From Rhodococcus maanshanensis NBRC 100610 (GTDB lineage Bacteria; Actinomycetota; Actinomycetes; Mycobacteriales; Mycobacteriaceae): a stretch of DNA of 64,000 nt. Position 1 is the stretch's first letter; each line of letters starts with the position of its first letter. The position numbers were made by a program, and so were the translations under genes. The stretch lies in NCBI RefSeq assembly GCF_001894865.1, contig NZ_BCXA01000039.1, positions 1-64,000 of the forward strand. Direction: 5' to 3'. Shown here piece after piece: positions 1-9,321 of the stretch. Below the pieces are notes generated by a model that saw only the letters and a program-made list of their open reading frames with translations, was not told the origin of the DNA and did not search any database.

Positions 1-16
1 GACGGCGGACCCGACC

Positions 17-1795
17 GTGGTGGAGTGCAGCGGAATTGGACGCACTTGCGCAGGCGGTGCCGTGGTGACCAGGAAGAAGCACCCACCTCACCCCCGCAAA
101 CGTGATGGAAGGGCGGACGCTGGCAGGGTGCGGCGTCTGCACGAGGTGAGCACCGCCGTGCACCGCACCGAGCCCTGGCAATTCAAACGGGTCATGGCGA
201 TGATCGACCTCTGCGCCGCACACGATTTCGTGCGCGAAGTGTTCGAGCACCATCGCGGTGCGCACCGGGTGTTCACCGCAGACGCTTTCCTCGCCGCCTA
301 CATCGTCACTCCGATGCTCGGTATCGCGATGCATCAAACGAACGTGACCGCAGTGGTTCGCGGGTGGACCGCCTCGCAGCGGCGAGCACTGGGTATCTCA
401 CCCCATGCGGATATCAAGTACAAGAGCGTCAATGACGCACTGCGCAGGCTGACGTGGGCGTGCCGGTCATCCCGATATCCGGAATGGGACGAACGCGCTT
501 TTGCGCAGGCGCTGCTGGACGCGTCCCTGTGGCGTTGGCCGCCGACCGGTGCCATCGCCCTGGACTCGACCGACGTCTCGACCTGGGGCAGGGTTCGCTA
601 CCGCAAACCGCTGGTGGATGCCGATCCCGACGGGGTGCCGCCGCCCAATCACCCGCTCGCGCCACCAGACCCCGAACATCCACATGCCCGCCGACGAGGG
701 CACCACCTCCCGAACGCACCCGTCGGGCGAGACAAGCGCTACAGATACACGGTAGATCCGGATGCTCGGATGGGCTGGCGCAGTCCCGAATTCGAGGAGA
801 CCCCCTGCTTCTGCGGCTTCGACCTGCACGTGATCACCGATGTCCCATCCGCCCCAGGCCGCGCCCCTGCGGTACACATCGTGCGAGCGTTGAATCTCAC
901 GGCGGCGGGATCGCACAAGGGCATCGGAGGACTCGCCGCCGTGCAGGCTCTGGGAGAATCGATCCCGGATCCGCATGAGTTGATCGCGGACCGTGCCTAC
1001 AACAACGTCCGCAACGACACCTTCGCGATTCCGGTCTGGGAACGCGGGTACACCACCATCTACGACCTGCACGCGAATCAGCGCGGGATGCATCCCGGAC
1101 CCGAGGGTACGCACACCATCTGGATCGACGGCGTCCTGTATCCAGACAGCCTCCCGGAAGGTCTGTACGACCTCGACCCGATCGAGACCGACATGTCCGA
1201 CGACGAACGGGAGCGCCTCGAGCGACGTCATCAGGCACGTCAGGCTTACGCCTACGTCCCGCACGACGCCCGCCACCCCGACGGGACTCGGCGGTATCGC
1301 GGGCCCGCCGTTCAGCCCGCCCGGGTGCGGTGTCCGAACAACCCCGTCTCTATGCGCGGGTCACTGAGCCTGCCCACGACCTCGTGCACCCGTGGTGAGC
1401 AATGTGGGTGCGGGCGCACGATCACGCTCCGGGACACGGACTACCCTGATCTGCGGATGCCGGTCCAGCACGGGACCCTTGCCTGGGAGGCGTCGTATCA
1501 CCGCAGGGTCGGTATCGAGAGTCTGTTCGCAGACTTGAAGCAGAATCGGCTGCACGTGCACCGCGGGTACTTCCGCGGCTTCGGGATCAGCCGCTACACA
1601 CTGCTCCTCGGTTTCACTCTCGCCGCACTCAATCTGCTGATCCTGCACGACTGGCACTTCAAGCGTGAGCTCCTCGACCCACTGGGTCGATACCTCGGCG
1701 AGCCGGAACCGGAGCACACGCCACAGCGACGACTGCGTCGCATCGCCTCCGGACATCCCGAGAAGTCCTCGGCGACCACCGAATCCGGCAGATAG
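17..1795 (+). CDS. IS4-superfamily DDE transposase
   Basis: This is a DNA-cutting and joining transposase of the DDE type, up to 592 residues. The first catalytic Asp is in ALDSTD near residue 181, the second in ADRAY near residue 323, and the third acid lies in YHRRVGIESLFADLK near 494-508. That last segment fits the Y-2-R-3-E-6-K signature of the IS4 superfamily exactly. The long insert between the second Asp and the Glu contains a Cys-rich patch (CTRGEQCGCG). The start is uncertain: GTG codons at 62 and 65 or the ATG at 194 are also possible. Terminal inverted repeats could not be identified, and the left end of the element may lie outside the window. Confidence 0.8.
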   Translation: MVECSGIGRTCAGGAVVTRKKHPPHPRKRDGRADAGRVRRLHEVSTAVHRTEPWQFKRVMAMIDLCAAHDFVREVFEHHRGAHRVFTADAFLAAYIVTPMLGIAMHQTNVTAVVRGWTASQRRALGISPHADIKYKSVNDALRRLTWACRSSRYPEWDERAFAQALLDASLWRWPPTGAIALDSTDVSTWGRVRYRKPLVDADPDGVPPPNHPLAPPDPEHPHARRRGHHLPNAPVGRDKRYRYTVDPDARMGWRSPEFEETPCFCGFDLHVITDVPSAPGRAPAVHIVRALNLTAAGSHKGIGGLAAVQALGESIPDPHELIADRAYNNVRNDTFAIPVWERGYTTIYDLHANQRGMHPGPEGTHTIWIDGVLYPDSLPEGLYDLDPIETDMSDDERERLERRHQARQAYAYVPHDARHPDGTRRYRGPAVQPARVRCPNNPVSMRGSLSLPTTSCTRGEQCGCGRTITLRDTDYPDLRMPVQHGTLAWEASYHRRVGIESLFADLKQNRLHVHRGYFRGFGISRYTLLLGFTLAALNLLILHDWHFKRELLDPLGRYLGEPEPEHTPQRRLRRIASGHPEKSSATTESGR

Positions 1796-1939
1796 CGACC
1801 CCGCCCCGACAGCGAAATCCACGGATTCCGCGGTCCAACCTCGACCACACTGCGGAAACAACCGTTGGTAGGCGTCTCGAGCGCATGATTCGGCCCGATC
1901 TGGGTGGGAATCGCACGGCAACGAAGCCGAGAATCCACC

Positions 1940-1962
1940 GACTCCGACCGTTGGTCGGAGTC
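1940..1962. terminator. GC-rich hairpin after transposase
   Basis: A perfect 10-bp stem (GACTCCGACC / GGTCGGAGTC) with a 3-nt loop lies about 145 bp after the transposase stop. No U-tract follows. It may be the transposase terminator or part of the element's end. Confidence 0.5.
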
Positions 1963-2056
1963 GTGACAGAAATCGAGGCCTAATTTTCGGCCGCGGGCCC
2001 AATAGGTGAACACAACCGGCCTCAATGGGTGAACACCCCACGGGGTCGTCGGCGGC

Positions 2057-2539
2057 ATGCTCATCGCCGTGTCGACGGTGCCGTGGGTGTTCGGACTCCT
2101 CGGGGAATACGAGAGGCTTCGCTCTCCCCTTCCCGTCGTCTCCGGACTCTGGTTCCTACTGGTATTGATCGGAATGTTCGGCACCGTCGCGTTCGGGCTG
2201 CAGGGCTTCTTCGAGGGCGTGTTCGGCGTGAACGACAAGTCTGCCCTCTTGGCGTTCGACGTTTACCCGGCAGCAGGGACGGTCATCTTCTTGCTCGCGG
2301 GCCCGACGTTCCCCCTCGCGCTGATCATTCTCAGTGCAATGCAGTGGCACACGCGGATGTCGCCTCGATTGTGTGTCGCCCTCCTGTGCGTTGCGGCGAT
2401 TGCGTTCCCAGTCGCCCGCGTCACGCGTTCGACCCCGGTTGCGTTCGTCGCCGACATCGTCATGCTTGTCGCCTTCTGCTGGATGGCCTGGTACTCCTGG
2501 ACCGCGACGTCCGGCCGGATCCGAAAAGGCGGCGCGTAG
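2057..2539 (+). CDS. hypothetical membrane protein, possibly N-terminally clipped
   Basis: The 160-residue product has about five hydrophobic segments separated by short loops (MLIAVSTVPWVFGLL, LWFLLVLIGMFGTVAFGL, AGTVIFLLAGPTFPLALIIL, a segment around LCVALLCVAAIAF, and VAFVADIVMLVAFCWMAWYSW) and a basic C-terminus. No family was recognised. The first hydrophobic segment starts right at the ATG, and no clear ribosome binding site precedes it. The transposase lies immediately upstream, so the 5' end of the original gene may have been lost. Function is unknown; it may be an integral membrane protein of the DUF family type. Confidence 0.5.
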   Translation: MLIAVSTVPWVFGLLGEYERLRSPLPVVSGLWFLLVLIGMFGTVAFGLQGFFEGVFGVNDKSALLAFDVYPAAGTVIFLLAGPTFPLALIILSAMQWHTRMSPRLCVALLCVAAIAFPVARVTRSTPVAFVADIVMLVAFCWMAWYSWTATSGRIRKGGA

Positions 2540-3202
2540 GCGCTTGCGCCCGCCTGGATCAAGACGACGCTGGAGCGCAACACCGAGGTGATCGTCGTGG
2601 CTTGGGTCGACGGCGGCGGCGCGGCACCAACTGAATGGGTCGCTGCCGCTCGGCGCCCGGCGGCTTATCGGACTGATCGTGCGCCATCCGCCAGCGTTGT
2701 TGCGACCTAAGCGAATTCCCGCAGTATCGGCTCTGGGTGCGGCGGCTCCCCGGGCAACGTGTCATTGGCGTCCAGGGCCGCTCGGATCGCTGCCGCGGCC
2801 AGTGCGGCCGTGTGCACGGCGGGAACGTAGCGGGCCGTGCGGTCGGTAAGGAACACCGGCCCGGGTTGGTGGGACGGCGTCAGCGGCTGTTGCCGGACTA
2901 CAGCCACGAGCCCGGATCAGGACCGGATTGGCGTCGATCGTCCGCTCATATCCGAGTACTCGCGCCGGATGTGTCGGTATGGGTCAAGGACCCGTCGACG
3001 GGTCCGCCGCGACGCAAGATTCCAGGTTGGTGGGAGGCCGTTCCCCTCGGCCCTCGCCCGACGTGACGCCTCTCGGCGACAACCTCGCTGCAGCGAAGCC
3101 GCATGCAGCGGATCGGGTTCCCTAATCAGCGGTCCCCCCCCATTCAGCCAGACGAACGCCATAGTGCCGACAGTCAGCTGAGTGAGCCGACGGGCGGTGG
3201 GG
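2540..3202. other. gene-poor stretch with weak coding remnants
   Basis: No convincing intact gene is present. On the minus strand 2707-2907 encodes a 66-residue frame with alanine-rich helix-like sequence (VHTAALAAAAIRAALDAND) that could be the tail of a lost protein. The plus frame near 2565-2709 is also open but unrecognised. This fits a decayed junction next to the transposase. Confidence 0.4.
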
Positions 3203-3499
3203 TCAGCCGACGGCCGGTGGGGTCACCCACCTCGGCGGCTGCGGCACCGTGGACCCCTCGCGTCGCTCCTGCCTGCGTTCCAGTTGCTGCCGCAATTGTT
3301 CGTCGCGACGCTCCCGCGCGTCGCGGTGCCGATCCCGATCCCGTGCATCGTCCGAACGATCTCCGAACGAACCCCTGATGCTGGCCGCTGCCACGGGTGT
3401 GGCGGCGATTTCTGGGATCGGCGACGAGTTCGCGACCGGTGTAGCGAGAGCGACAGTCCCCGCCACGAGGAACCCGACAAGCCATGCAGTCCTGTTCAT
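3203..3499 (-). CDS. small secreted Arg/Glu-rich protein
   Basis: The 98-residue product begins with a typical signal peptide (MNRTAWLVGFLVAGTVALA, cleavage likely near residue 25). The mature part is highly charged, with DR and RER repeats such as RDRDRHRDARERRDEQLRQ that should form a helix or coiled coil, then a Pro-rich tail. The ATG at 3499 is preceded by GGAAGGGAAGC, a reasonable ribosome binding site. No family was recognised. The product should be exported by the Sec route and its role is unknown. Confidence 0.55.
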   Translation of the reverse strand: MNRTAWLVGFLVAGTVALATPVANSSPIPEIAATPVAAASIRGSFGDRSDDARDRDRHRDARERRDEQLRQQLERRQERREGSTVPQPPRWVTPPAVG

Positions 3500-3863
3500 G
3501 ATCGTGCTTCCCTTCCGATACGGAAGACCGGTCGCGGCACGCAGCGGTCATCGACAGACCACGTCGTTGATTGTCGCCCAGCCCTCCGGCAGGCTTCTCA
3601 TACGAGTGACTCGCGAGGGAGAACCGTCGCCCTCCCTCGGATCTCTCGGTCAAATGTCGGTGCCCGTGGACTGTGCCATCGGCACCCGCAAGATCCAGTA
3701 CAGGGGTAAACGCATCGCGCCCCGCACTATTCCCCCGGCGAACCAGTGGCAGCACTGTCCTGCCACGCCCGGCGCACGACAGTTGCACCAATGGCGAACA
3801 CAGCACACCACGTTGGCGGCGACGCATACTCAACACGGAGACCGAAGAGCGTCCGCAGATGGG

Positions 3864-4013
3864 ATGGGGACGGCACAGCCGGCAATTCTCATTCTCGATG
3901 ACGATCCGAGCGTGTCCCGCGCCATCGTCAGGACCTACGCCGCAACTACGGCGAAAAAGTACAGGATCATCCGAGCGCAGTCCGGCGACGAGGCACCCCG
4001 ACGACGTCCGTGA
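3864..4013 (+). pseudogene. truncated response-regulator receiver domain
   Basis: The frame MGTAQPAILILDDDPSVSRA... is the first beta strand and acidic pocket (DDDP) of a two-component receiver domain. It most resembles the receiver half of response regulators fused to or paired with thioredoxin-reductase-like domains. The match stops after about 45 residues (RAQSGDEA) and the frame ends at once, so the phosphorylated Asp and the output domain are missing. This is a remnant, not a functional regulator. Confidence 0.6.
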
Positions 4014-4050
4014 CCGCATCTTCGAGCCGTTCTTCACCACGAAGCCGGTC
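3997..4050 (+). pseudogene. histidine kinase C-terminal fragment
   Basis: A different plus frame overlapping the receiver stub reads DDVRDRIFEPFFTTKPV. This is the F-box region of the HATPase_c domain of sensor histidine kinases (normally followed by the G2 box, which is absent here). The match breaks abruptly at 4050. The minus frame 3967-4191 is also open and ends in plausible helix-like sequence (DPEQQTRIRRIFRKTMENL), so an unrelated gene fragment may be spliced in here. Confidence 0.5.
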
Positions 4051-4053
4051 GAG

Positions 4054-4385
4054 GTTCTCCATGGTCTTGCGGAAGATGCGTCTGATCCGTGTTTGTTGCT
4101 CCGGATCTGTGAATTGACCAGCCATCCTGTCCGCTGCGACGGATTGGTCGAGGACCAGGTTGGGCGCACCGGTCGTCGCTCGACAAATCAACGCCCCACA
4201 GCTGAAACCGGTAGCCTGATCGTGTCTTGGATCGGTGCCGACCGGGCAACCTCAACCGTCCCGGGTTTGATGCCGCTCTCCCGCCGGAGATGTCGCCAGC
4301 ATCGAAGCGGCAAGAAACCCCGGGCGGTTCACGGTTCAGTTGTAACTGATGCGATCTAATGCGCGATGTTCCGAACAACACCCTA
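4054..4385. other. intergenic stretch without a recognisable gene
   Basis: Apart from the open minus frame 3967-4191 noted with the kinase stub, nothing here could be assigned. The last part should hold the promoter of the secreted-protein gene that starts at 4401. Confidence 0.4.
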
Positions 4386-4400
4386 TTCAGGAGGTTCGGA

Positions 4401-4718
4401 ATGCGATCTGCGAAGCGACTCGCTGCCAGCGCCGTCATAGCCACCGCAACTGCGGCCACTGCACTCGTTGGTGGTGGCGTGGCTCAGGCTGACGTGCCGG
4501 TGGGACAGGCCAACTGTCACCTCTACCCCATCTTCAACACCGGCGGGATGGCCAATTGCGAGCTGCCAACCTGGCACCAGGTGAAGCTCACTTGCGTTGC
4601 GTGGCCAGTCCCGTTCGTCTACTGGAAGTACGGCCCAGTGCAGTATGGGCAGAACCAGTCTTGGGCCAGTTGCGACTCACTGAACGCGCTGACGCGGATC
4701 GAGGTTATCCAAGCGTAA
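4401..4718 (+). CDS. small secreted four-cysteine protein
   Basis: The 105-residue product has a clear Sec signal peptide (MRSAKRLAASAVIATATAATALVGGGVAQA, cleavage after AQA). The mature domain of about 75 residues has four Cys (NCH, NCE, LTCVAW, ASCDS), enough for two disulfides, and several Trp and Tyr. The start at 4401 is preferred over the in-frame ATG at 4359 because AGGAGG lies at 4389-4394, six bases upstream. No known family was recognised. The sequence suggests a small extracellular disulfide-bonded protein. Confidence 0.7.
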   Translation: MRSAKRLAASAVIATATAATALVGGGVAQADVPVGQANCHLYPIFNTGGMANCELPTWHQVKLTCVAWPVPFVYWKYGPVQYGQNQSWASCDSLNALTRIEVIQA

Positions 4719-5077
4719 GTCGTGCTCAGCGAGGCACTAGAGGCTCTGCACCCTTGCCTGAACGTGGCTGGGGATCAACAGCATTCGACTATGCTAAGGC
4801 GGATTCTGTTGGTGGGAAATCGGTTCAGGCTGAGGGCGGGTAGCGCTACCGGTCAACCCGCGTATCAAGTGATCAAGCATCGGCGCGTTTAGGGCATCAA
4901 CGTGTTGGGTTCGCCACGACCCACCTGACCGCAAGCCTGATTGCGAACAACTTGGAACTGATCCAGATTTGTCTGATCAGGAGCCCTCGTAATGTGTGAT
5001 TGCCAACCGATCAACCTATCCAATCAGCGTGCAGCCCAAATGAACCGGAGTTGGTGAACACCCTTCGCATCGACGGC
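4719..5077. other. gene-free convergent gap
   Basis: No open frame or motif with support was found between the secreted-protein gene and the terminator of kstD. The base composition is noticeably less GC-rich than its neighbours around 4850-5030, which fits relic or acquired DNA. Confidence 0.4.
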
Positions 5078-5108
5078 CGGCCGCGCCGCTGTTACTACGG
5101 CGCGGCCG
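5078..5108. terminator. hairpin terminator after kstD
   Basis: A perfect 11-bp inverted repeat (CGGCCGCGCCG / CGGCGCGGCCG) with a 9-nt loop lies 28 bp beyond the kstD stop. There is no U-tract, as is usual for actinobacteria. Confidence 0.75.
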
Positions 5109-5136
5109 ATCATCGGGGTGCGCGGGTGGCGCGTGG

Positions 5137-6840
5137 TCAGCCCGCCTGCTGCGCGGCGTCGAGTGCCGCGATGTAGCCGTACACGAGTCCCTGGCCGATG
5201 GTGGCGCCCGCTCCGGGGTAGACCTTGCCGAAGGCGTTGCCCGCCGTGTTGCCGATGGCGTAGAGCCCGGCCACCGCGCTGCCGTCCTCGCGCAGCACCC
5301 GACCACGCTCGTCGGCCTGGACACCGCCGCAGGTCCCGAGGTCGCTCAGCGTCATCTTCACCGCGAAGTACGGGCCGTTCTCGAGGGGCCGCAGGTTCGG
5401 GTTCGGGGACACGGTCGGATCGCCGTAGTAGCGGTCGTAGGCGCTTGCGCCCCGCTGGAAGTCGGGGTCGGTGCCGGCGGCCGCGTTCGCGTTGAACTGG
5501 CGGAACGTGTCGACGAACGCCTCCTCCGGCAGGCCGATCGCGCGCGCGAGCTCGGCCGGATCGTCGGCGCGGTGCGCGATCCCGGCGTCGTACCAGGCCT
5601 GGGGCAGCGGCTGCCGCGGGAACAGGCTGCCGGCCATGATGTAGCTGTTTCGGTACGTCTGGTCGAAGACGATCCACATGGACTCGATCGGGTCACCGGC
5701 CCGCTCGCGGTCGAGGACGAGCTGCCCGAAGGACATGTAGTCCTTCGCCTCGTTGACGAAGCGCTTGCCGGTCTGATCGACGATGAACGATCCGGGCAGT
5801 GCCCGCTCGGCGAGCATGACCGACGGGGTGCCGCCGGGCAGCGCCGCGATCGCCGGGAACCACCAGGTCTGGTCCATCAGCGTGATCCCGGCGTCGACGC
5901 CCTGCTGGGCGATCTTGATCGCGTCGCCGGTGTTGCCCTCTGCGCCGAGGCTCTCGTGGTCGACGAGGTTCTCCGACTGGAACTTGTGGCGCATGTCCAT
6001 GTCGTGGTCGAAGCCGCCCGCGGCCAGCACGACGCCGCGCGTAGCGGTCACGGTGAACTCGCGGCCACCCTGCTCCACCACGGCACCGGTGACCTTGTCG
6101 CCCTCGGTGACCAGGCGCACGAGAGACGTCTCGGTCCACACCGGGATGCCGGCGCGCAGCACGCCGGCGAACATGCCTGCGGCGAGCGCCTGGCCGCCTG
6201 CCATGTACTCGCGGCCCACCAGGAGCCCGCCGATGCCCTGGGCGACGCGCTTGAGGATGCGCGGGATGCCCTTGGTCGGGACCTTGGCCATCAGGTTCAT
6301 CCACTTGTAGTCGGCGCCGGTGGTCGGCATGGGGACCGGGGCCTCCATGACGCCGGGCCGCAGCCGGCCCCGCTCGCCCTTGAGCACCGAGGCGTTGAAC
6401 GGACGGCACTCGCAGGTGCGCCCCGCCGCGGATCCGCCGGGCAGCTCGGGGTGGTAGTCGGAGTAGCCCTCGGCCCAGAAGAACTTCATCGGGGTGGTGC
6501 GGCTGAGCATGTCGACCGTGGCGGCGCCGTGGTCGAGGAAGGCCTCGCCGCGTGCGGCGGGCGCAGAGTCGCCGACCACCGCCTGCACGTAGGTCTTCGC
6601 CTTCTCGGCGCTGTCGCCGGCGCCGGCTTCCCGCAAGATCGGGTTGTCCGGGATCCAGAACGCGCCACCGGAGCGGGCCGTCGAACCGCCCACGTACTTC
6701 GTCTTCTCGACGATCAGGGTCGACAGGCCCTTTTCGTTGGCGGTCAGAGCGGCCGCCATGCCGGTGCCGGCGCCGACCACGAGCAGATCGACCGTTATAT
6801 CGCGTGCGGGTGTGACCGCTGGTACTTCGCGCTTGCCCAT
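5137..6840 (-). CDS. kstD: 3-ketosteroid delta1-dehydrogenase family flavoprotein
   Basis: This FAD enzyme of 567 residues should introduce the C1-C2 double bond into ring A of 3-ketosteroids, a step before ring opening in steroid catabolism. The FAD-binding GAGTGMAA is at residues 23-30. GGSTARSGGAFWIPDNP and EGYSDYHPELPGG match the KstD family, and the C-terminal YPGAGATIGQG near residue 541 is the conserved FAD/substrate loop. Length fits the family. ATG at 6840 is chosen over TTG at 6843 because AGGAG lies 8 bases before it. It is divergent from the XRE/STAND regulator gene 177 bp away, which may control it. A relative acting on another 3-keto compound cannot be excluded. Confidence 0.78.
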   Translation of the reverse strand: MGKREVPAVTPARDITVDLLVVGAGTGMAAALTANEKGLSTLIVEKTKYVGGSTARSGGAFWIPDNPILREAGAGDSAEKAKTYVQAVVGDSAPAARGEAFLDHGAATVDMLSRTTPMKFFWAEGYSDYHPELPGGSAAGRTCECRPFNASVLKGERGRLRPGVMEAPVPMPTTGADYKWMNLMAKVPTKGIPRILKRVAQGIGGLLVGREYMAGGQALAAGMFAGVLRAGIPVWTETSLVRLVTEGDKVTGAVVEQGGREFTVTATRGVVLAAGGFDHDMDMRHKFQSENLVDHESLGAEGNTGDAIKIAQQGVDAGITLMDQTWWFPAIAALPGGTPSVMLAERALPGSFIVDQTGKRFVNEAKDYMSFGQLVLDRERAGDPIESMWIVFDQTYRNSYIMAGSLFPRQPLPQAWYDAGIAHRADDPAELARAIGLPEEAFVDTFRQFNANAAAGTDPDFQRGASAYDRYYGDPTVSPNPNLRPLENGPYFAVKMTLSDLGTCGGVQADERGRVLREDGSAVAGLYAIGNTAGNAFGKVYPGAGATIGQGLVYGYIAALDAAQQAG

Positions 6841-7017
6841 CAAGAACTCCTACTCCACCAGGTTGTGCGCTGAACGCTAGGAGCGTGAGGCCGCCACGCC
6901 TACCGCCGTGTCCGCCCAGTGGAACTCGGTGCCCCGGGCATCGGCACGACCTGGCATGATGCCCGCTGCGGTGTTGCACGCCGACCTCACACCCGGTCGT
7001 GGACTAGCGTCCCTGCC

Positions 7018-9321
7018 GTGGCGCAGGCGAACGAGAACAGCTTCGGTGCCATCCTGCGGCGCCTGCGCACGTCCCGCAGCCTGACCCAGGAGGAGCTCGC
7101 CGAGCGAGCCGGTCTCTCGGTCAAGGCCGTGAGCGCGCTCGAGCGTGGGGAGCGGAAGCGGCCCTACCCGCACACGGTGCGGGCGCTGGCCGATGCGCTC
7201 CACCTCGACGAAGCCCACCGCGACCTCCTCGGTGCTGCGGTTGCCGCGCCCGCGCGTCCCGCTGCTCGCAGCGCAGGCACCTGGTCGGTGACCGCGCCGG
7301 CCACCGACCTGATCGGCAGGGACGGCGACATCGAGCGCATCGCGGCGCTGGTCTCGTCCGGCAGGCGCCTGATCACGGTCACCGGACCGGGCGGCGTCGG
7401 CAAGACCCGGGTGGCGTTCGCGGTGCTGGAGCAGCTGGCTCCTTCCTACGACGTCCCCGTCGCCGTGGACCTGGCCCTCGTCCGCGATCCGGCACAGGTC
7501 CTGTCGCAGCTCGCTGCCGCCGTCGACCTGCCCGAGCGCGGCGCAGGCGGCGTCACCGGCCGACTGGTCGCCTCGCTCGCGGGTCGCCGTGCGTTGGTCT
7601 TCTTGGACAACTTCGAGCATCTCCTCGACGCGGCACCCGAGGTGGCTGACCTGCTGACCCGGTGCCCCGGGCTCGTGCTGCTGGTGACGAGTCGTGCTGC
7701 GTTGCGCGTCCGGTCCGAGCACGAGGTCGGTCTCGGCCCGCTGCCTCTCCCCCAGAGCGACCTGTACGACGACGTGCGAGCTGCCGCGGCGGTCCAGCTC
7801 CTCCTGGACCGCGCCACCGCGGCGGGAGCCGATCTGGCGCTCGACGCACACAATGCTCCGGTCCTGGCGGCCATCTGTCGCCGCCTCGACGGGCTGCCAC
7901 TGGCGCTCGAGCTCGCCGCGGCGGGCGCGCGCCTGCTGACCCCGGCGGCGCTGCTCGCTCGCCTCGAGGTCCACGGGGCGCCCCCGGGGCCTCGTGACCT
8001 CGCGGAGCGCCAGCGCACGATGACGGCCGCGCTCGGCTGGAGCCTCGACCTCGTCACCCCCACCGACGCCGCGGTGTTCGAGCAGCTCGCGGCCTTCTCC
8101 GGCGGCTTCACCATCGACGCGGCCGCGGCGGTGACGGGGATCGCCGACGTGCTCGCCCCGCTCACCGCGCTCGTCGACCACTCGCTGGTCGCCCGCAGCG
8201 CGCCGACCGATGACCAACCGCGCTTCCGACTGCTCGAGCCGGTGCGACAGTACGCCGGACAGCGACTCGTTGCCGCCGGAGGTGCAGCGGCCGCGGCCGA
8301 TCGCCACGCCCGGTGGTATCACTCCTGCGCCCTCGCCGCCGGCCCGCGGCTGCGCGGTCCGGCTCTGCGGGTCGAGCTCGACCGGCTGGAGGCCGATCAC
8401 GCCAACGTGCGCTCGTCGTACCTGCGTCTGCTCGAACTCGACCGTGACGACGATGCTGCAGAGCTAGCGGCCACCCTGTGGCTCTACCTCGCTCTGCGAG
8501 GACATGCCCGCGAGGGGCTCGAGTGGCTGGACCGGGCGAAACCGCCTGCCTCCGACGCTGTCCGGGCCAGGGCACTGATCGGACGGATGGGTCTGCTGTT
8601 CGCCACCGGTGACATCACCCGGATGCGGGAGGTGGCCGACGCCGTGGTCCCGGTCGCCCGTCGCGTCGACGAGGCCGGCCTCGCAGCCGAGGCGGCGACG
8701 CTGGCAGGGCACGCCGCGGTCTTCGTGGGAGCGCTCGACGAGGCCCGCGACCTGCTCGACGAGGCGCTGGCGGGCGCCTCGGAAGCCGGCCTGACGTGGG
8801 TCGAGGCGCATACGCTGGTCGCGCTCGGTCAGCTCGCGCTGGTCCGCGGCGACCTGGACGAGGCAGACCGTGTGCTCGGCCGTGCGCTCGAGATCGCGCG
8901 GAGCCTCGGTAACGACTTCACCCTCGCCACCTGCCTGACGCGCAGGGCCACGGTCACGGCTCTTCGGGATGACACCGCCGGCACGGCAGCCCTGCTCGGC
9001 GAGTCCATCACCCTGTCGCTCGACGCCCGGATGAGCTGGCCCCTCAGCTACGCGTTGCCTGCCCTGGCCGGGGTCGCCGTGCGGCTGGGCGAGCCGCGGG
9101 CCGCTGCCAGCCTCCTCGCTGCCTCGGCATCCCTGTCGGTGACCGATGCCGTCGACCCCCGCTTCCCGGTGTCCCGCGAGCTCGCGGCGCGGGACCTCGC
9201 CACCACGCGTGACCTCCTCGGGGACGACACATTCCAGGCGGCGTGGAACGCCGGCCGCGCCGCGGCAGCGCCCGAGCTCGCGAGCCTGGTGGCCGAGCTC
9301 ACGCGGCGCGCACGCGGGTGA
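7018..9321 (+). CDS. XRE-type HTH regulator fused to STAND/NB-ARC ATPase
   Basis: The 767-residue product has an N-terminal XRE helix-turn-helix (residues about 8-65; LTQEELAERAGLSVKAVSALERG), then a STAND ATPase with Walker A GPGGVGKT near 122 and a Walker B-like ALVFLDNFEHL near 193, and ends in TPR-like helical repeats. Such proteins are signal-dependent transcription regulators in actinobacteria. The GTG at 7018 is chosen because the HTH starts about ten residues after it and the upstream frame shows no conserved sequence. It is divergent from kstD and its 3' end overlaps the convergent hemerythrin gene by 23 bp. It should regulate one or both neighbours; this is inference from position. 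Confidence 0.82.
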   Translation: MAQANENSFGAILRRLRTSRSLTQEELAERAGLSVKAVSALERGERKRPYPHTVRALADALHLDEAHRDLLGAAVAAPARPAARSAGTWSVTAPATDLIGRDGDIERIAALVSSGRRLITVTGPGGVGKTRVAFAVLEQLAPSYDVPVAVDLALVRDPAQVLSQLAAAVDLPERGAGGVTGRLVASLAGRRALVFLDNFEHLLDAAPEVADLLTRCPGLVLLVTSRAALRVRSEHEVGLGPLPLPQSDLYDDVRAAAAVQLLLDRATAAGADLALDAHNAPVLAAICRRLDGLPLALELAAAGARLLTPAALLARLEVHGAPPGPRDLAERQRTMTAALGWSLDLVTPTDAAVFEQLAAFSGGFTIDAAAAVTGIADVLAPLTALVDHSLVARSAPTDDQPRFRLLEPVRQYAGQRLVAAGGAAAAADRHARWYHSCALAAGPRLRGPALRVELDRLEADHANVRSSYLRLLELDRDDDAAELAATLWLYLALRGHAREGLEWLDRAKPPASDAVRARALIGRMGLLFATGDITRMREVADAVVPVARRVDEAGLAAEAATLAGHAAVFVGALDEARDLLDEALAGASEAGLTWVEAHTLVALGQLALVRGDLDEADRVLGRALEIARSLGNDFTLATCLTRRATVTALRDDTAGTAALLGESITLSLDARMSWPLSYALPALAGVAVRLGEPRAAASLLAASASLSVTDAVDPRFPVSRELAARDLATTRDLLGDDTFQAAWNAGRAAAAPELASLVAELTRRARG

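Noticed and set aside
17-2056. Complete insertion sequence with defined ends
   Set aside because: No matching terminal inverted repeats or target duplication could be found by eye, and the left end may be outside the window.
2707-2907. Minus-strand 66-codon frame as a gene
   Set aside because: No ribosome binding site, no recognised family and an in-frame stop directly upstream. It may be a remnant.
3967-4191. Minus-strand 74-codon frame as an independent gene
   Set aside because: Part of it looks protein-like, but it has no ribosome binding site and overlaps the kinase fragment; kept only as a note on the scar.
4034-4459. Minus-strand frame that begins with a hydrophobic MAAVAVAMTALAASR segment
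   Set aside because: It is antisense to the signal peptide of the secreted-protein gene, and the rest has no protein-like pattern.
5572-6873. Long plus-strand open frame of 433 codons over the kstD gene
   Set aside because: It is the antisense shadow of kstD in GC-rich DNA, with no motif or ribosome binding site; the minus frame has full family motifs.
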